Assembly (NCBI GenBank): GCA_963835135.1 | Contig: CAWIEF010000006.1 | Span: 124,001 to 188,000, forward strand | Direction of reading: 5' to 3' | Source of the DNA: JAVVHH01 sp963835135 | Lineage (GTDB): Bacteria > Pseudomonadota > Alphaproteobacteria > Acetobacterales > Acetobacteraceae | DNA: 64,000 bases | Shown: positions 46,786-55,114 of the stretch, one piece after another | Layout: each line of letters opens with the position of its first letter | Position numbering within the stretch: position 1 is the stretch's first letter | The notes under the pieces: model-generated | Told to the model about the DNA's origin: nothing | Databases searched by the model: none | The model's input: only the letters and a program-made list of their open reading frames with translations | Translations under genes and position numbers: made by a program

Positions 46786-48625
46786 TCTCGAAGATCGATG
46801 GGTCCGCCGGGTCGAGGTTTACGGTGAAACGCTCCGCGCTGATCGGCATGCCGCCGGCGCGCAAATCCAAGATCGTGCCTGGCCGGGAGAGTTCCACGGC
46901 GATGCGGCTGGGAGCGGAATAAGGCGCGCTCGCTTGGAGTGAGAGGATCTGGGTCTCGCCGCGGCGAAGCCAGCGTGCCTCGAGACCGGTCGCGCGGGTG
47001 CCATTCGGGGCGCGGAAGATGGCGCGTGCCGGCGCGCCCGCTATGCGCAACACGTCGGCCTCCGCCTCGAGTTGGGACGCATCGGGCGAGCCGCCGCGGC
47101 GCATGATGGCCTCGGAGACCGGGGCGATGTCGGCCAGCGGCGGCGCATCGCGGCGGCGCAGGTGTCCGTCGTACAAACCGGGCTCCGTGTCGGCGAGGAC
47201 CGTCCCACCGGCACCCGCGAACGTGCGGATGGCGACAAGCTCCGCTTCCGACAGCGAGAGCACATTGGGCAGGAACAGGACGCGTATGCCGGCCCGGTCG
47301 AGCGCGCCCGCCTCGAGCATCGCAGAGGAGATCAGATGCGGTTGCACGCCAAGACCGGACAGGCGCTGCAGCGTCTCTCGGCGGCTGGCGCGCCAGGCAT
47401 TGTCCTCGTATTCGCGGCCGGAACCGCGGTCGGACCACGGCGCGCCGGAGCGCCGGTCGAGCAGCCATTGGATGCGGAAACTCGCTTGCGATACTAGCAC
47501 CGCGACCTTGTCGGCGTCGGGCTGACTGCCCAGGAGCGACGGCGCGACGGCGCGGATGGCGGAGACCAGACGGGCGAGTTCGACGCCGCGTGCCGCCGGG
47601 CTGCCATCGGGGTGCACGACCTGGTCGCCTTCGTCCCAAACGACGGTGCCGCGGCCGCCCTGCAGCAGGTTGCGCCACGCCTCGGCGCCGTCCCCCGGGC
47701 CAAAGCTGGTCCGGAGCAGCACGGCGTCCGGATGCGCGGCGTGCGCGATGGCGAGGTTGTTTGCTTCGTCATACACCTCCAGCACATCGACCGCGGGCGC
47801 GAGCTGGAAGTAGTCGTAGCCACCCCAGCCCGGCAGTTGGCCGCCCTCGAGACCCGATCGGGCGTCCGGGTCGGCTTGATGCAGCGCATCGGTGCCGGCG
47901 CGGACGGCGCGGGCGAAGGCCACGTCCATCCAGGCCTTGAAGTCGTTCCAGGCCGCGTAGTTACCGTCGGTCCGGGCCAGTGCGGCGTCGGTCAACATGG
48001 GCTGCACGGCGGCCCAGTCGGGATAATCGGTGCCCCATTCCAGGTTGAGCGCGGCCAGGCTCGGGTATTGCCCCTGGAGCCACTCCCTGAAGCCAGCGAG
48101 CGACGCGCGCGAGATGTCCGCGTCCCACGCGGCGGCAAGGTCGCCAATCCCGGCCTCGTCGGCAAGGTTGTAGTAGAGCGGGTGATAGCGGCTTTGCGCC
48201 GCGACGAGTTGCTGCAAGCGCTTGGCGATCCGGGCCTGCCACACCGGGTCGGACAGGCTGGGTTCGCGAACGAAGACGCTGGTGTCGGCCGGGTCTTGCC
48301 GCCGCCGGGCCTTTGCCTGTTCGAACAGCCAGGTGACGGATCGGCCGGGCGTGTAACGATGGTAGGGCGCGTAGAAATCTGTGGCGATGTTTTCGAGGAA
48401 CCACGGCAGGCCGGAGGCAAGATGGGCGCCAAGTTCAGCCGGGTCGACCCGGCCTGCGGTCGCCCGCAGCTTGGTGGCGGTAAAGCCCAGCCGCTTGAGC
48501 CCGTCGAGTTCGGACGGAGTGCGCTCCTGCCACATGATGAGCTGGTAGGTATCGAACGGGGCCGCGACGGCGGAACCGGCTCTGAGCAGCAGGAAGGCGG
48601 CGAGTAGCCGCTTGACCAGGCTCAC
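46772..48625 (-). CDS. Exported GH42-like beta-galactosidase-type hydrolase
   Basis: 617 residues from a GTG overlapping the previous stop (GTGA). Signal peptide (MSLVKRLLAAFLLLRAGSAV). TIM barrel with GFTATKLRATAGRVDPAELG, the acid/base-site segment YYNLADEAGIGDLAAAWDAD and WGTDYPDWAAVQ, then a nucleophile candidate region LEVYDEANN. A trimerisation-like Rossmann domain follows (AIRAVAPSLLGSQPDADKVA ... GVQPHLISSAMLEAG ... LFLPNVLSLSEAELVAIRTF) and a small C-terminal beta domain. The arrangement fits GH42/GH-A clan enzymes acting on beta-galactosides or related sugars. The substrate is unknown; it probably acts on the same glycan as the adjacent beta-helix protein. Confidence 0.8.
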   Translation of the reverse strand: MSLVKRLLAAFLLLRAGSAVAAPFDTYQLIMWQERTPSELDGLKRLGFTATKLRATAGRVDPAELGAHLASGLPWFLENIATDFYAPYHRYTPGRSVTWLFEQAKARRRQDPADTSVFVREPSLSDPVWQARIAKRLQQLVAAQSRYHPLYYNLADEAGIGDLAAAWDADISRASLAGFREWLQGQYPSLAALNLEWGTDYPDWAAVQPMLTDAALARTDGNYAAWNDFKAWMDVAFARAVRAGTDALHQADPDARSGLEGGQLPGWGGYDYFQLAPAVDVLEVYDEANNLAIAHAAHPDAVLLRTSFGPGDGAEAWRNLLQGGRGTVVWDEGDQVVHPDGSPAARGVELARLVSAIRAVAPSLLGSQPDADKVAVLVSQASFRIQWLLDRRSGAPWSDRGSGREYEDNAWRASRRETLQRLSGLGVQPHLISSAMLEAGALDRAGIRVLFLPNVLSLSEAELVAIRTFAGAGGTVLADTEPGLYDGHLRRRDAPPLADIAPVSEAIMRRGGSPDASQLEAEADVLRIAGAPARAIFRAPNGTRATGLEARWLRRGETQILSLQASAPYSAPSRIAVELSRPGTILDLRAGGMPISAERFTVNLDPADPSIFEITAP

Positions 48626-49557
48626 TTGCTGGCAATGACTTTGCCGTCGCCTTTGAGGGGACGGACGGGGCCGACGCCGGAGATCCTGTTGCCGGACAGT
48701 CGTGCCTCGGTCGCAGTGAGGTTGTCGACGAAGATGGTCGGGTAGCTGCCCTCGTTCCGGAAGGTGTTGTTCTGGATGGTGATCTCCGGGGTGAGCTGGG
48801 TGACGCCTTCGGAGCCGATCATGATGGCCGCGGTGTGGTTCTCGGCGTTCGGTCCCTTGATGAGGGTGTTGTTGCGCAGGACGAGGCTGCCGCCGTTGGG
48901 CGCCTCGACCTCGTAGCTCGCCGTGCCGTTCGGACCGTCCTCGATGTCGCAGCCGATCACTTCGGTGCGGGCGGCGCGCGACTTGATGTGATGGGCGTGC
49001 TGGGTGTCGAAGAAGCGCGTATTCTCGACGTGAAGCAGGTCGAGATGGCCGGCGTAGATGCCGTGCGAGCACGCGTCGCCGCAGAAGCCGTTCTTCTCGA
49101 AGTAGGAGTTGCGGATCGTCATCGAGCCGCCCTGCGTGCCCGAGAGGATGCCGTTTTGGTTGTTGATGAAGCGAACGCCGTCGATCGTGATGCTTCTGCT
49201 CTCGCCGCGGATGCCGGCGCCGTTCTCGTCGGGCACGCGGGCGCGGGCCAAGGTCAGATTGCGGATGGTGACGTTTTCGCCGCGGATCACCAGGATCGCT
49301 TTGCCCTCGCACGTCTTGTCGGTCATCACGACCTGCTCGGCCTTGCCGACGCCTTCCACCCTGACGTCGTTCTTGGCGATGACGGCGCAGTCGAGATACT
49401 GGCCGGGGTGAATGGCCACCGTATCTCCGGGCCCGGCGGCGGCGATGGCGTCCGAGGGGGTGGGATACTGCCGGCCAGCGCCGGCCTCGAGGGTGCGGGC
49501 CTGCGCGCTGGCGGCGGCGAGGACCGCGACGGAGGCGAGAGCGAGCGGGCGCAGCAT
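48622..49557 (-). CDS. Exported right-handed parallel beta-helix protein
   Basis: 311 residues. Signal peptide MLRPLALASVAVLAAASAQA, then repeated short strands with Asn/Gly turns typical of pectate-lyase/Nos_D-like beta-helices (YPTPSDAIAAAGPGDTVAIH; ENVTIRNLTLARARV; SITIDGVRFINNQNGILSG; LLHVENTRFFDTQHAHHI). A Cys pair at GFCGDACSHG. No lyase catalytic Arg/Asp set clearly seen, so it may bind or cleave polysaccharide. It overlaps the GH42-like gene by 4 bp, so the two are a translationally coupled secreted pair. Confidence 0.82.
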   Translation of the reverse strand: MLRPLALASVAVLAAASAQARTLEAGAGRQYPTPSDAIAAAGPGDTVAIHPGQYLDCAVIAKNDVRVEGVGKAEQVVMTDKTCEGKAILVIRGENVTIRNLTLARARVPDENGAGIRGESRSITIDGVRFINNQNGILSGTQGGSMTIRNSYFEKNGFCGDACSHGIYAGHLDLLHVENTRFFDTQHAHHIKSRAARTEVIGCDIEDGPNGTASYEVEAPNGGSLVLRNNTLIKGPNAENHTAAIMIGSEGVTQLTPEITIQNNTFRNEGSYPTIFVDNLTATEARLSGNRISGVGPVRPLKGDGKVIASK

Positions 49558-49623
49558 GGCGATCCTGTGCGAGGGTGAGGCCCCTGTAGCATCCGAGCCT
49601 AGCGGCAAACAACTAAGCCGGCA

Positions 49624-50349
49624 TTAACGCGCGAACCGCCACCGGGTCATGGTTCGGGTGAGGGCTTCGAAGCCTTGGTCGAGCGTGACGGCGAGCAGCG
49701 CGACGAGCAGCGCGCCCTGCAGCACATAGGCGATGTTCGAGCCGTTGAGGCCGACGATGATCGGCAGGCCGAGCGTGCGGGCGCCGACGGTGGACGCGAT
49801 GGCGGCCGTGCCGATGCCGATCACCACGCTGATCCGCACGCCGGCGACGATGACCGGGGCGGCCAGCGGAAGTTCGACCCGAAGCAGGATCTGCGTCGCC
49901 GTCATGCCCATGCCGGCCGCCGCGATACGGGCGTCCGCCGGCGTGTTCTCCAGTCCGGCGATGGTATTCTGCACCACCGGCAGCAGGCCGTAGAGAGCCA
50001 AGGCGACGATGGCCGGTCGGGCGCCAAAGCCCATGGCCGGGACGGCGAGCGCGAGGACGGCGACCGGTGGGAACGCTTGGCCGGTGGCGGCGACGGTCTC
50101 GAGCAAGCCGCGGAAGTCGCGTCCGGCAGGCCGGGTCACGGCGATGCCGGCGGCCACGCCAAGCACGATGGCGATTCCGCTGGCGGCGGCGACGATCTCG
50201 ATGTGGCCGAGCAGGAGGGCAGGGAAGCTGTCCTGGCGGTAGACCGGATTGTCCAGGCCGGGGAACAGTGCGGCGAACAGCGGCGCGCTGGAACCGAGGC
50301 CGAACGTCGCCAGCAGGACGATGGCGAGCAGGACGAGGAACGCGGTCAT
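49624..50349 (-). CDS. Quaternary-amine ABC transporter permease (OpuC/OsmU type)
   Basis: 241 residues, about six helices, with the BPD permease motif region AAAGMGMTATQILLRVELPL (EAA-like loop). Pairs with the other permease encoded two genes upstream in the operon. Imports compatible solutes such as glycine betaine or choline. The smaller permease of the set; ATGA overlap with the ATPase gene. The 66 bp beyond its stop separate it from the beta-helix gene. Confidence 0.88.
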   Translation of the reverse strand: MTAFLVLLAIVLLATFGLGSSAPLFAALFPGLDNPVYRQDSFPALLLGHIEIVAAASGIAIVLGVAAGIAVTRPAGRDFRGLLETVAATGQAFPPVAVLALAVPAMGFGARPAIVALALYGLLPVVQNTIAGLENTPADARIAAAGMGMTATQILLRVELPLAAPVIVAGVRISVVIGIGTAAIASTVGARTLGLPIIVGLNGSNIAYVLQGALLVALLAVTLDQGFEALTRTMTRWRFAR

Positions 50350-51287
50350 GCCGGGCGCACCAGGTCGGACAGGTGGAGCGTGCCGAGCGGCGCGCCGGCC
50401 GGGTCGACGACGGAGAGGCGGTCTTGGCCGCGCATGACCATCGTGGACAGCGCGACGCTGAGCGAGATGTCGTCCTGAACCGGCTCGCCCGGGACGATGT
50501 CGCCCTGCGAGCCGCGGTCGTGCAGACGGTCCGCGATGCGCTGCACACCTAGGAGTTTCAGGCCGCGGTCGGTCGTGCCGATGAAGCGGGCGACCTGCTC
50601 GGTGGCGGGCTTGGTCAGCAGGTCGAGCGGGGTTCCCAGCTGGATCAGCTGGCCGCGGTCGATGACGGCGATGCGGGTGGCAAGGCTCAGGGCTTCGTCC
50701 ATGTCGTGGGTGACGAAGACGATGGTGCAGCCGGTCTCGGTGTGGATGCGCCTGAGTTCGGCCTGCAACTCGGCGCGGGTCACCGGGTCGAGCGCGCCGA
50801 ATGGTTCATCCATGAGCAGGATGGCGGGATGGGCGGCGAGCGCGCGGGCGACGCCGACCCGCTGCTGCTGGCCGCCGGACAGCATGTGCGGATAGGCGCC
50901 GCGCAGGCGGGCGGCGTCGAGGCGAAGCAGGTCGAGCAACTCGTCGACCCGGGCTGCGGTGCGGGCGCGGTCCCAACCGAGCAGGCGGGGCACGGTGCCG
51001 ACGTTGCGGGCGACCGTCCAATGCGGGAATAGCCCGCCGCCCTGGATGACGTAGCCCATGCGGCGGCGGAGCTGTTCGGGGGCGACACCAGCGATGTCAC
51101 CGCCATCGACGCTCACGGTGCCGGACGTCGGGTCCTGCAGGCGGTTGATGAGTTGCAGGAGGGTGGACTTGCCGGAGCCGGAGGCGCCGATCAGGACGAG
51201 GATCTCGCCGTCCTCGATCGTCAGCGACACGTCGTCCAGCGCCGAAAATCCGGCGTAGCGGCGGCTGACGTTCCTCAGCTCGATCAC
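50346..51287 (-). CDS. Quaternary-amine ABC transporter ATP-binding protein with CBS domain
   Basis: 313 residues from a GTG overlapping the permease stop. Walker A LIGASGSGKSTLLQLI, Q-loop, ABC signature MLSGGQQQRVGVARAL, Walker B ILLMDEPFGALDP, switch FVTHDMDEAL, as in ProV/OpuCA. The C-terminal part (SVALSTMVMRGQDRLSVVDP ... LGTLHLSDLV) is a single CBS-like motif that could sense ionic strength. Energises import of osmoprotectants. Confidence 0.92.
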   Translation of the reverse strand: MIELRNVSRRYAGFSALDDVSLTIEDGEILVLIGASGSGKSTLLQLINRLQDPTSGTVSVDGGDIAGVAPEQLRRRMGYVIQGGGLFPHWTVARNVGTVPRLLGWDRARTAARVDELLDLLRLDAARLRGAYPHMLSGGQQQRVGVARALAAHPAILLMDEPFGALDPVTRAELQAELRRIHTETGCTIVFVTHDMDEALSLATRIAVIDRGQLIQLGTPLDLLTKPATEQVARFIGTTDRGLKLLGVQRIADRLHDRGSQGDIVPGEPVQDDISLSVALSTMVMRGQDRLSVVDPAGAPLGTLHLSDLVRPA

Positions 51288-52420
51288 GCGAGGCCGCCCA
51301 GTGCTGCGCGCGACCAGGCGGTGAGCAGCCGGAGCACGAGATCGGCGGCGACGGCAAGCGCGATGACGGGCAGCGCGCCGAGGATGACGAGATCGAGCGC
51401 GTTGGCGAACAGGCCCTGGAAGATGATGGCGCCCAGGCCGCCGGCGCCGATGAGGGCGGACACCGCGGCGAGGCCGACCGCCTGGACTGCGGTGACGCGC
51501 AGGCCGGACAGGAGCACCGGCAGCGCCAGAGCGGTGTCCACCTTCAGGAAGATTTGGACCGGGCTCATGCCCATCCCTTGCGCGGCGGTTTGGACGGCGC
51601 GGGGCACCCCATCGAGGCCCTCGACCGTGTTCCGGACGATCGGCAGCAGCGAATAGAGCACCAGGGCGAGGATCGCCGGGACAGTTCCGATGCCGGACAC
51701 CCCCGGCACGCGCGTGCCAAGCCACGACAGTGGGCCGATCAGCACGCCGAACAGGGCGATCGAGGGGATCGTCTGGATCAGGTTCAGCGCCGGAAACGCG
51801 ATCCGGCGCACCGTAGCCCGGCGCTGGGCTGCCACGCCGAGCGGCACGCCGATCAGCAGCGCTGGCACGAGGGCGCCCGATACGAGTGCGACATGCTGGC
51901 GCAGAGCGGCATGGAAGGCCTCGTGCTGCGCGGCGTATTCGCGCAGCAGCGAGAGTGGCGCGAGGCTGCCCAGCGCGAGCAGGAGGGCGAGGGGGCCGAA
52001 CACGGGCAGGATGGCGGCCCAGCCATGGCGCAGGCGCCGGGCGGTGTCGGAGGCGATCAGCAGAAGCAGCGCGGCAAACGCCCAAGCGCCGGCCCCGAGC
52101 GAGGTGCGGGAGGACGGCGATGCTTCGGCGGCGAGGTGGTCAGCCGCCGCGGCGCCGATCGCGGCGGCTGCGGCGAGCGCGAGGCCCGCGCCGAACACAC
52201 CGGCCCAGGACGCGAGCGGCACCGGCCGGACCAGCGGCAGCAGGAGCAACAGGAGCGCGGCTGCCAGGGTCATCGTCCAGATCGGGCCGGCGTGTTCCAA
52301 GGCGGCGAGAGTCCCGACCGGCTGGCCAGAGAGGAGCCGGTTCCGGGCGTGGCGGAGGAAGGGCAGGAGCGCGAGCGCCGCGGCGGCGAGGAGCAGCAGC
52401 GGAAGCTGGACGCGCCGCAC
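51284..52420 (-). CDS. Quaternary-amine ABC transporter permease, large (YehY type)
   Basis: 378 residues from a GTG. Several N-terminal helices beyond the six of the short permease, as in YehY/OsmY-type proteins, then the conserved permease core (VALVSGALVPALLIGVPLGV; LIQTIPSIALFGVLIG) and EAA-loop AAQGMGMSPVQIFLKVDTAL. GTGA overlap with the ATPase and 2 bp from the binding-protein stop, so one operon of four genes. Confidence 0.88.
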   Translation of the reverse strand: MRRVQLPLLLLAAAALALLPFLRHARNRLLSGQPVGTLAALEHAGPIWTMTLAAALLLLLLPLVRPVPLASWAGVFGAGLALAAAAAIGAAAADHLAAEASPSSRTSLGAGAWAFAALLLLIASDTARRLRHGWAAILPVFGPLALLLALGSLAPLSLLREYAAQHEAFHAALRQHVALVSGALVPALLIGVPLGVAAQRRATVRRIAFPALNLIQTIPSIALFGVLIGPLSWLGTRVPGVSGIGTVPAILALVLYSLLPIVRNTVEGLDGVPRAVQTAAQGMGMSPVQIFLKVDTALALPVLLSGLRVTAVQAVGLAAVSALIGAGGLGAIIFQGLFANALDLVILGALPVIALAVAADLVLRLLTAWSRAALGGLA

Positions 52421-52422
52421 CC

Positions 52423-53340
52423 CTATCTCGTCAGCCCCTTCTCCTTCAGCCAGGCGGTCGCGACGGCGGTGACGTCCTGGCCGTCGACGGCGATCTTGGC
52501 GTTGAGCGCGCGCAACGTCGCGCCGTCCAAAGCGGCGAAGGCGGGGGCGAGGAGACCGGGGATGGAGGGGTTCGCGTCGAGCGCAGCCTGGCGGATCACC
52601 GGGCTTGGCTCGTAGACCATCTGCGCCTGTTTGGTGTCCTCCATGAGGCGGAGGTCGAGGGCGGCGATGGCGCCGTCGGTTCCGTAGGCCATGGCGGCGT
52701 TGACGCCGGAGGTGCCCTCGGCGGCGGCGCGCTCGGTGGCGGCGGTGTCGCCGCCGGCCAGCACGACGAGTTGGGTGGCGGCGAGCTTGAACCCGTAGAC
52801 CGACTGGAATGCGGGCAGCGCGGCCGGGCTCTCGACGAACTCGGCCGATGCCGCGAGCTTGACGCCTCCGGCGCCGGCCCAGCGGGCAAAATCGTCCATC
52901 GTCTTCAGCTTTTCCTTCTCGGCGGCGGCCCCGTTGACGGCGATGCCCCAGGTGTTGTTGGCCGGGGCGGGCGGGAGCCAGGCGAGGTGATTGGCATCGG
53001 CGTCGAGATGGCGGACGAGCTCGTAGCCGGCGCCGGCATTCTGCCAGGCCGGGTCGGTCTCGCGGGCGAAGAAGAATGCGCCGTTGCCGGTGTATTCAGG
53101 GTAGATGTCGACCTCGCCGGAGAGGATGGCGGCCCGCAGGATCTTCGTCGGGCCGAGGCGCAGGCGGCTCTCGGTGGCAACGCCGCCGCCCTTGAGCAGT
53201 TGAAGGATGACGGTCCCCAACAGGGCGGCCTCCGTGTCGAGCTTGGACCCGACCTTGACCGGCGCGGCGGCGCGGGCGGACGGAAGCCAGGCCGCGGCGG
53301 TGGCGGCAACCAAGGCGGTGCGGCGCGTGATCGACGGCAT
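52423..53340 (-). CDS. Osmoprotectant-type substrate-binding protein (OsmF/YehZ-like)
   Basis: 305 residues. Signal peptide MPSITRRTALVAATAAAWLP, then the OpuAC-like fold: VKVGSKLDTEAALLGTVILQ, GEVDIYPEYTGNGAFFF and AAMAYGTDGAIAALDLRLME. Aromatic residues for a cation-pi cage are present (EYTGN, YGTD). Delivers quaternary amines to the adjacent permeases. First gene of the operon. An RR near the signal start is not a full Tat motif. Confidence 0.9.
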   Translation of the reverse strand: MPSITRRTALVAATAAAWLPSARAAAPVKVGSKLDTEAALLGTVILQLLKGGGVATESRLRLGPTKILRAAILSGEVDIYPEYTGNGAFFFARETDPAWQNAGAGYELVRHLDADANHLAWLPPAPANNTWGIAVNGAAAEKEKLKTMDDFARWAGAGGVKLAASAEFVESPAALPAFQSVYGFKLAATQLVVLAGGDTAATERAAAEGTSGVNAAMAYGTDGAIAALDLRLMEDTKQAQMVYEPSPVIRQAALDANPSIPGLLAPAFAALDGATLRALNAKIAVDGQDVTAVATAWLKEKGLTR

Positions 53341-53410
53341 CGGCGCGTGTCCTTTCTGTCTCGGGGTGGCCAGAACAGCAGCCGGCGGCCATCCCGCCAA
53401 GGAGAAGATC

Positions 53411-54112
53411 ATGTCGGACGGCAAAGTCGCAATCGTGACCGGTGCGGCGCATGGCATCGGGCTCGCGGTCGCGAGGCGGTTGACCGGCAGCGGCTGGCGC
53501 GTCGTCGGCGTGGACCAGCGCCCGATCGGGGCGTTGGAGGGCCTGCGCGCGGTCGTGGCCGATGTGGGCGACGAGGCGGCGGTCAGGGCGCTGGTGGAGG
53601 GGATCGGCGCGCGGGAGGGTCGCCTCGACGCGATCGTCAGCAATGCGGGCCGGATGGTGCGCAAGGAACTGGCCGCGCTCACCCTCGCGGAATGGTCAGG
53701 CGTACTGACGACCAATCTAACAGCATTGTTCCTGCTGGCGCGTGCGGGTGAGGCGATGTTGCGGGAGGCCAAGGGCGGGATCGTCGCGATCGCCTCGACC
53801 CGGGCGCACATGAGCGAGCGCGACACCGAGAGTTACTCGGCGAGCAAGGGTGGCCTGGTGGCGCTCACCCATGCGCTGGCGATCAGCTTAGGGCCGGACG
53901 TGCGGGTGAACTGCATCAGCCCGGGCTGGATCGACGTCGCGGGCGAGGCGCTGAGCGAGGCGGACGCGGCGCAGCACCCGGCGGGCCGGGTCGGCCGGCC
54001 CGAGGACGTGGCGGCCATGGCGGCGTTCCTGCTCGGGCCGGAGAGCGGGTTCGTGACGGGAGCGGAGTTCGTCGTCGACGGCGGGATGACGCGGAAGATG
54101 ATCTACGTTTAG
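53411..54112 (+). CDS. Short-chain dehydrogenase/reductase
   Basis: 233 residues. Classical SDR: TGAAHGIG (residues 10-17) cofactor loop, SNAG motif, catalytic Ser in IVAIASTRAHMS, SYSASKGG with catalytic Tyr/Lys, and C-terminal GAEFVVDGGMTRKMIYV. Asp after the second strand (VVGVDQ) suggests NAD preference. Substrate unknown. Divergent from the osmoprotectant operon by 70 bp; convergent with the MpaB-family gene with a 4-bp overlap. Confidence 0.9.
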   Translation: MSDGKVAIVTGAAHGIGLAVARRLTGSGWRVVGVDQRPIGALEGLRAVVADVGDEAAVRALVEGIGAREGRLDAIVSNAGRMVRKELAALTLAEWSGVLTTNLTALFLLARAGEAMLREAKGGIVAIASTRAHMSERDTESYSASKGGLVALTHALAISLGPDVRVNCISPGWIDVAGEALSEADAAQHPAGRVGRPEDVAAMAAFLLGPESGFVTGAEFVVDGGMTRKMIYV

Positions 54113-54975
54113 GCGAAGGCCCAGCGGAGGGTGCGGGCGACGCCGAGGGTTCCGGCGCGCAGCAGGGGGCGGAACGGCGGGCGAGGGATGCCGTGCATGC
54201 GTCGCGCCCAATCGGGCAGCAGGTCGAGGCCGGACTGCATCGTGAGTTGCTGCAGCGGCTCGGCGATCGGGTTGTCGGCGCGCTTGTTGAGCAGGATCCG
54301 GGCCACCTCGCGGGTGCGGTCGTCGACGAGCAGAGCGGGACGCATGTCGTTGATCAGGCGGCGAGCCTGGGCCTTGGTCGTGGGCACCGGGTCGGCGCCG
54401 AGAGCGCGGCCGACGCGGGCGATCTCGGCAAAATATTGGTTCTGGTCGGCCAGCGTCATCTTCGGTTCGGCATAGCGGACCCAACCCTCGAGGAAACTGG
54501 TGGCCTCAGTGACGTGAACCCAGGCGAGCAATTCGGGGTCGTTCGCATTGTAAGGCTCTCCTGTCGGCAGCGTGCCGCCGACGAAGCCGTGGATCTTGCG
54601 GACCCGAGCGATCGCGGCCTCGGTCTGGTCGGCGCTGCTGTAGGTGGTCAGCGCGATGAAGCGGGCGGTGCGGCGCAGGCGTCCGTTCAGGTCGCTGCGA
54701 AACTGCGAGTGGTCCCATACGCCCGCCAGGACGGCGGGGTGCAGCATCTGCAGCATGAGCGCGGCGATCCCGCCGACCATCATGCCCGCGATGTCGCCGT
54801 GCACGCGCCAGACCACCGAAGACGAGTTGAACCAACCGTCGCCGCGGCGCATCACGGGCCGCTCGCCCCGATCGCGGTCGTTGAAGATCGCCGACACTTC
54901 GGAGGCGATCGCTTTTTTGACCGGGGCCATGATGCGGAACAGGCCCGCCGTCGTATTGGGGGTAGGATAAGCCAT
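54109..54975 (-). CDS. MpaB-family oxygenase (DUF2236)
   Basis: 288 residues from MAYPTPNTTAGLF. DUF2236/MpaB/Lcp-like all-helical fold with conserved VVWRVHGDIAGMMVGGIAAL, HPAVLAGVWDHSQF, RFIALTTYSSADQTEAAIAR and YNANDPELLAWVHVTEATS. His residues in these motifs would ligate heme b in the rubber-oxygenase/MpaB group. Some relatives oxidise prenyl chains. Physiological substrate here unknown. Confidence 0.88.
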   Translation of the reverse strand: MAYPTPNTTAGLFRIMAPVKKAIASEVSAIFNDRDRGERPVMRRGDGWFNSSSVVWRVHGDIAGMMVGGIAALMLQMLHPAVLAGVWDHSQFRSDLNGRLRRTARFIALTTYSSADQTEAAIARVRKIHGFVGGTLPTGEPYNANDPELLAWVHVTEATSFLEGWVRYAEPKMTLADQNQYFAEIARVGRALGADPVPTTKAQARRLINDMRPALLVDDRTREVARILLNKRADNPIAEPLQQLTMQSGLDLLPDWARRMHGIPRPPFRPLLRAGTLGVARTLRWAFA

Positions 54976-55114
54976 CGCGCTTACATGGGCATCAAGCGGG
55001 CGGGGAGCAGGGGGGCGGCGCAGCGGCGACCCACCAGCTCTGCTTCCGGCGCACATCGGCATTGATTAGTGAGAATGGAACTGTTCATCTGGAGGATATC
55101 CTGGCGAGCGGCAC

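Noticed and set aside
48626..49612. Extension of the GH42-like frame over the beta-helix gene to 946 codons
   Set aside because: The upstream part is an Arg-rich out-of-frame reading of the beta-helix gene. A signal peptide begins at the GTG overlapping that gene's stop.
51288..52085. Upstream extension of the osmoprotectant ATPase to 579 codons
   Set aside because: The extension is an out-of-frame reading of the permease gene. The ATPase fold starts at the GTG at 51287.
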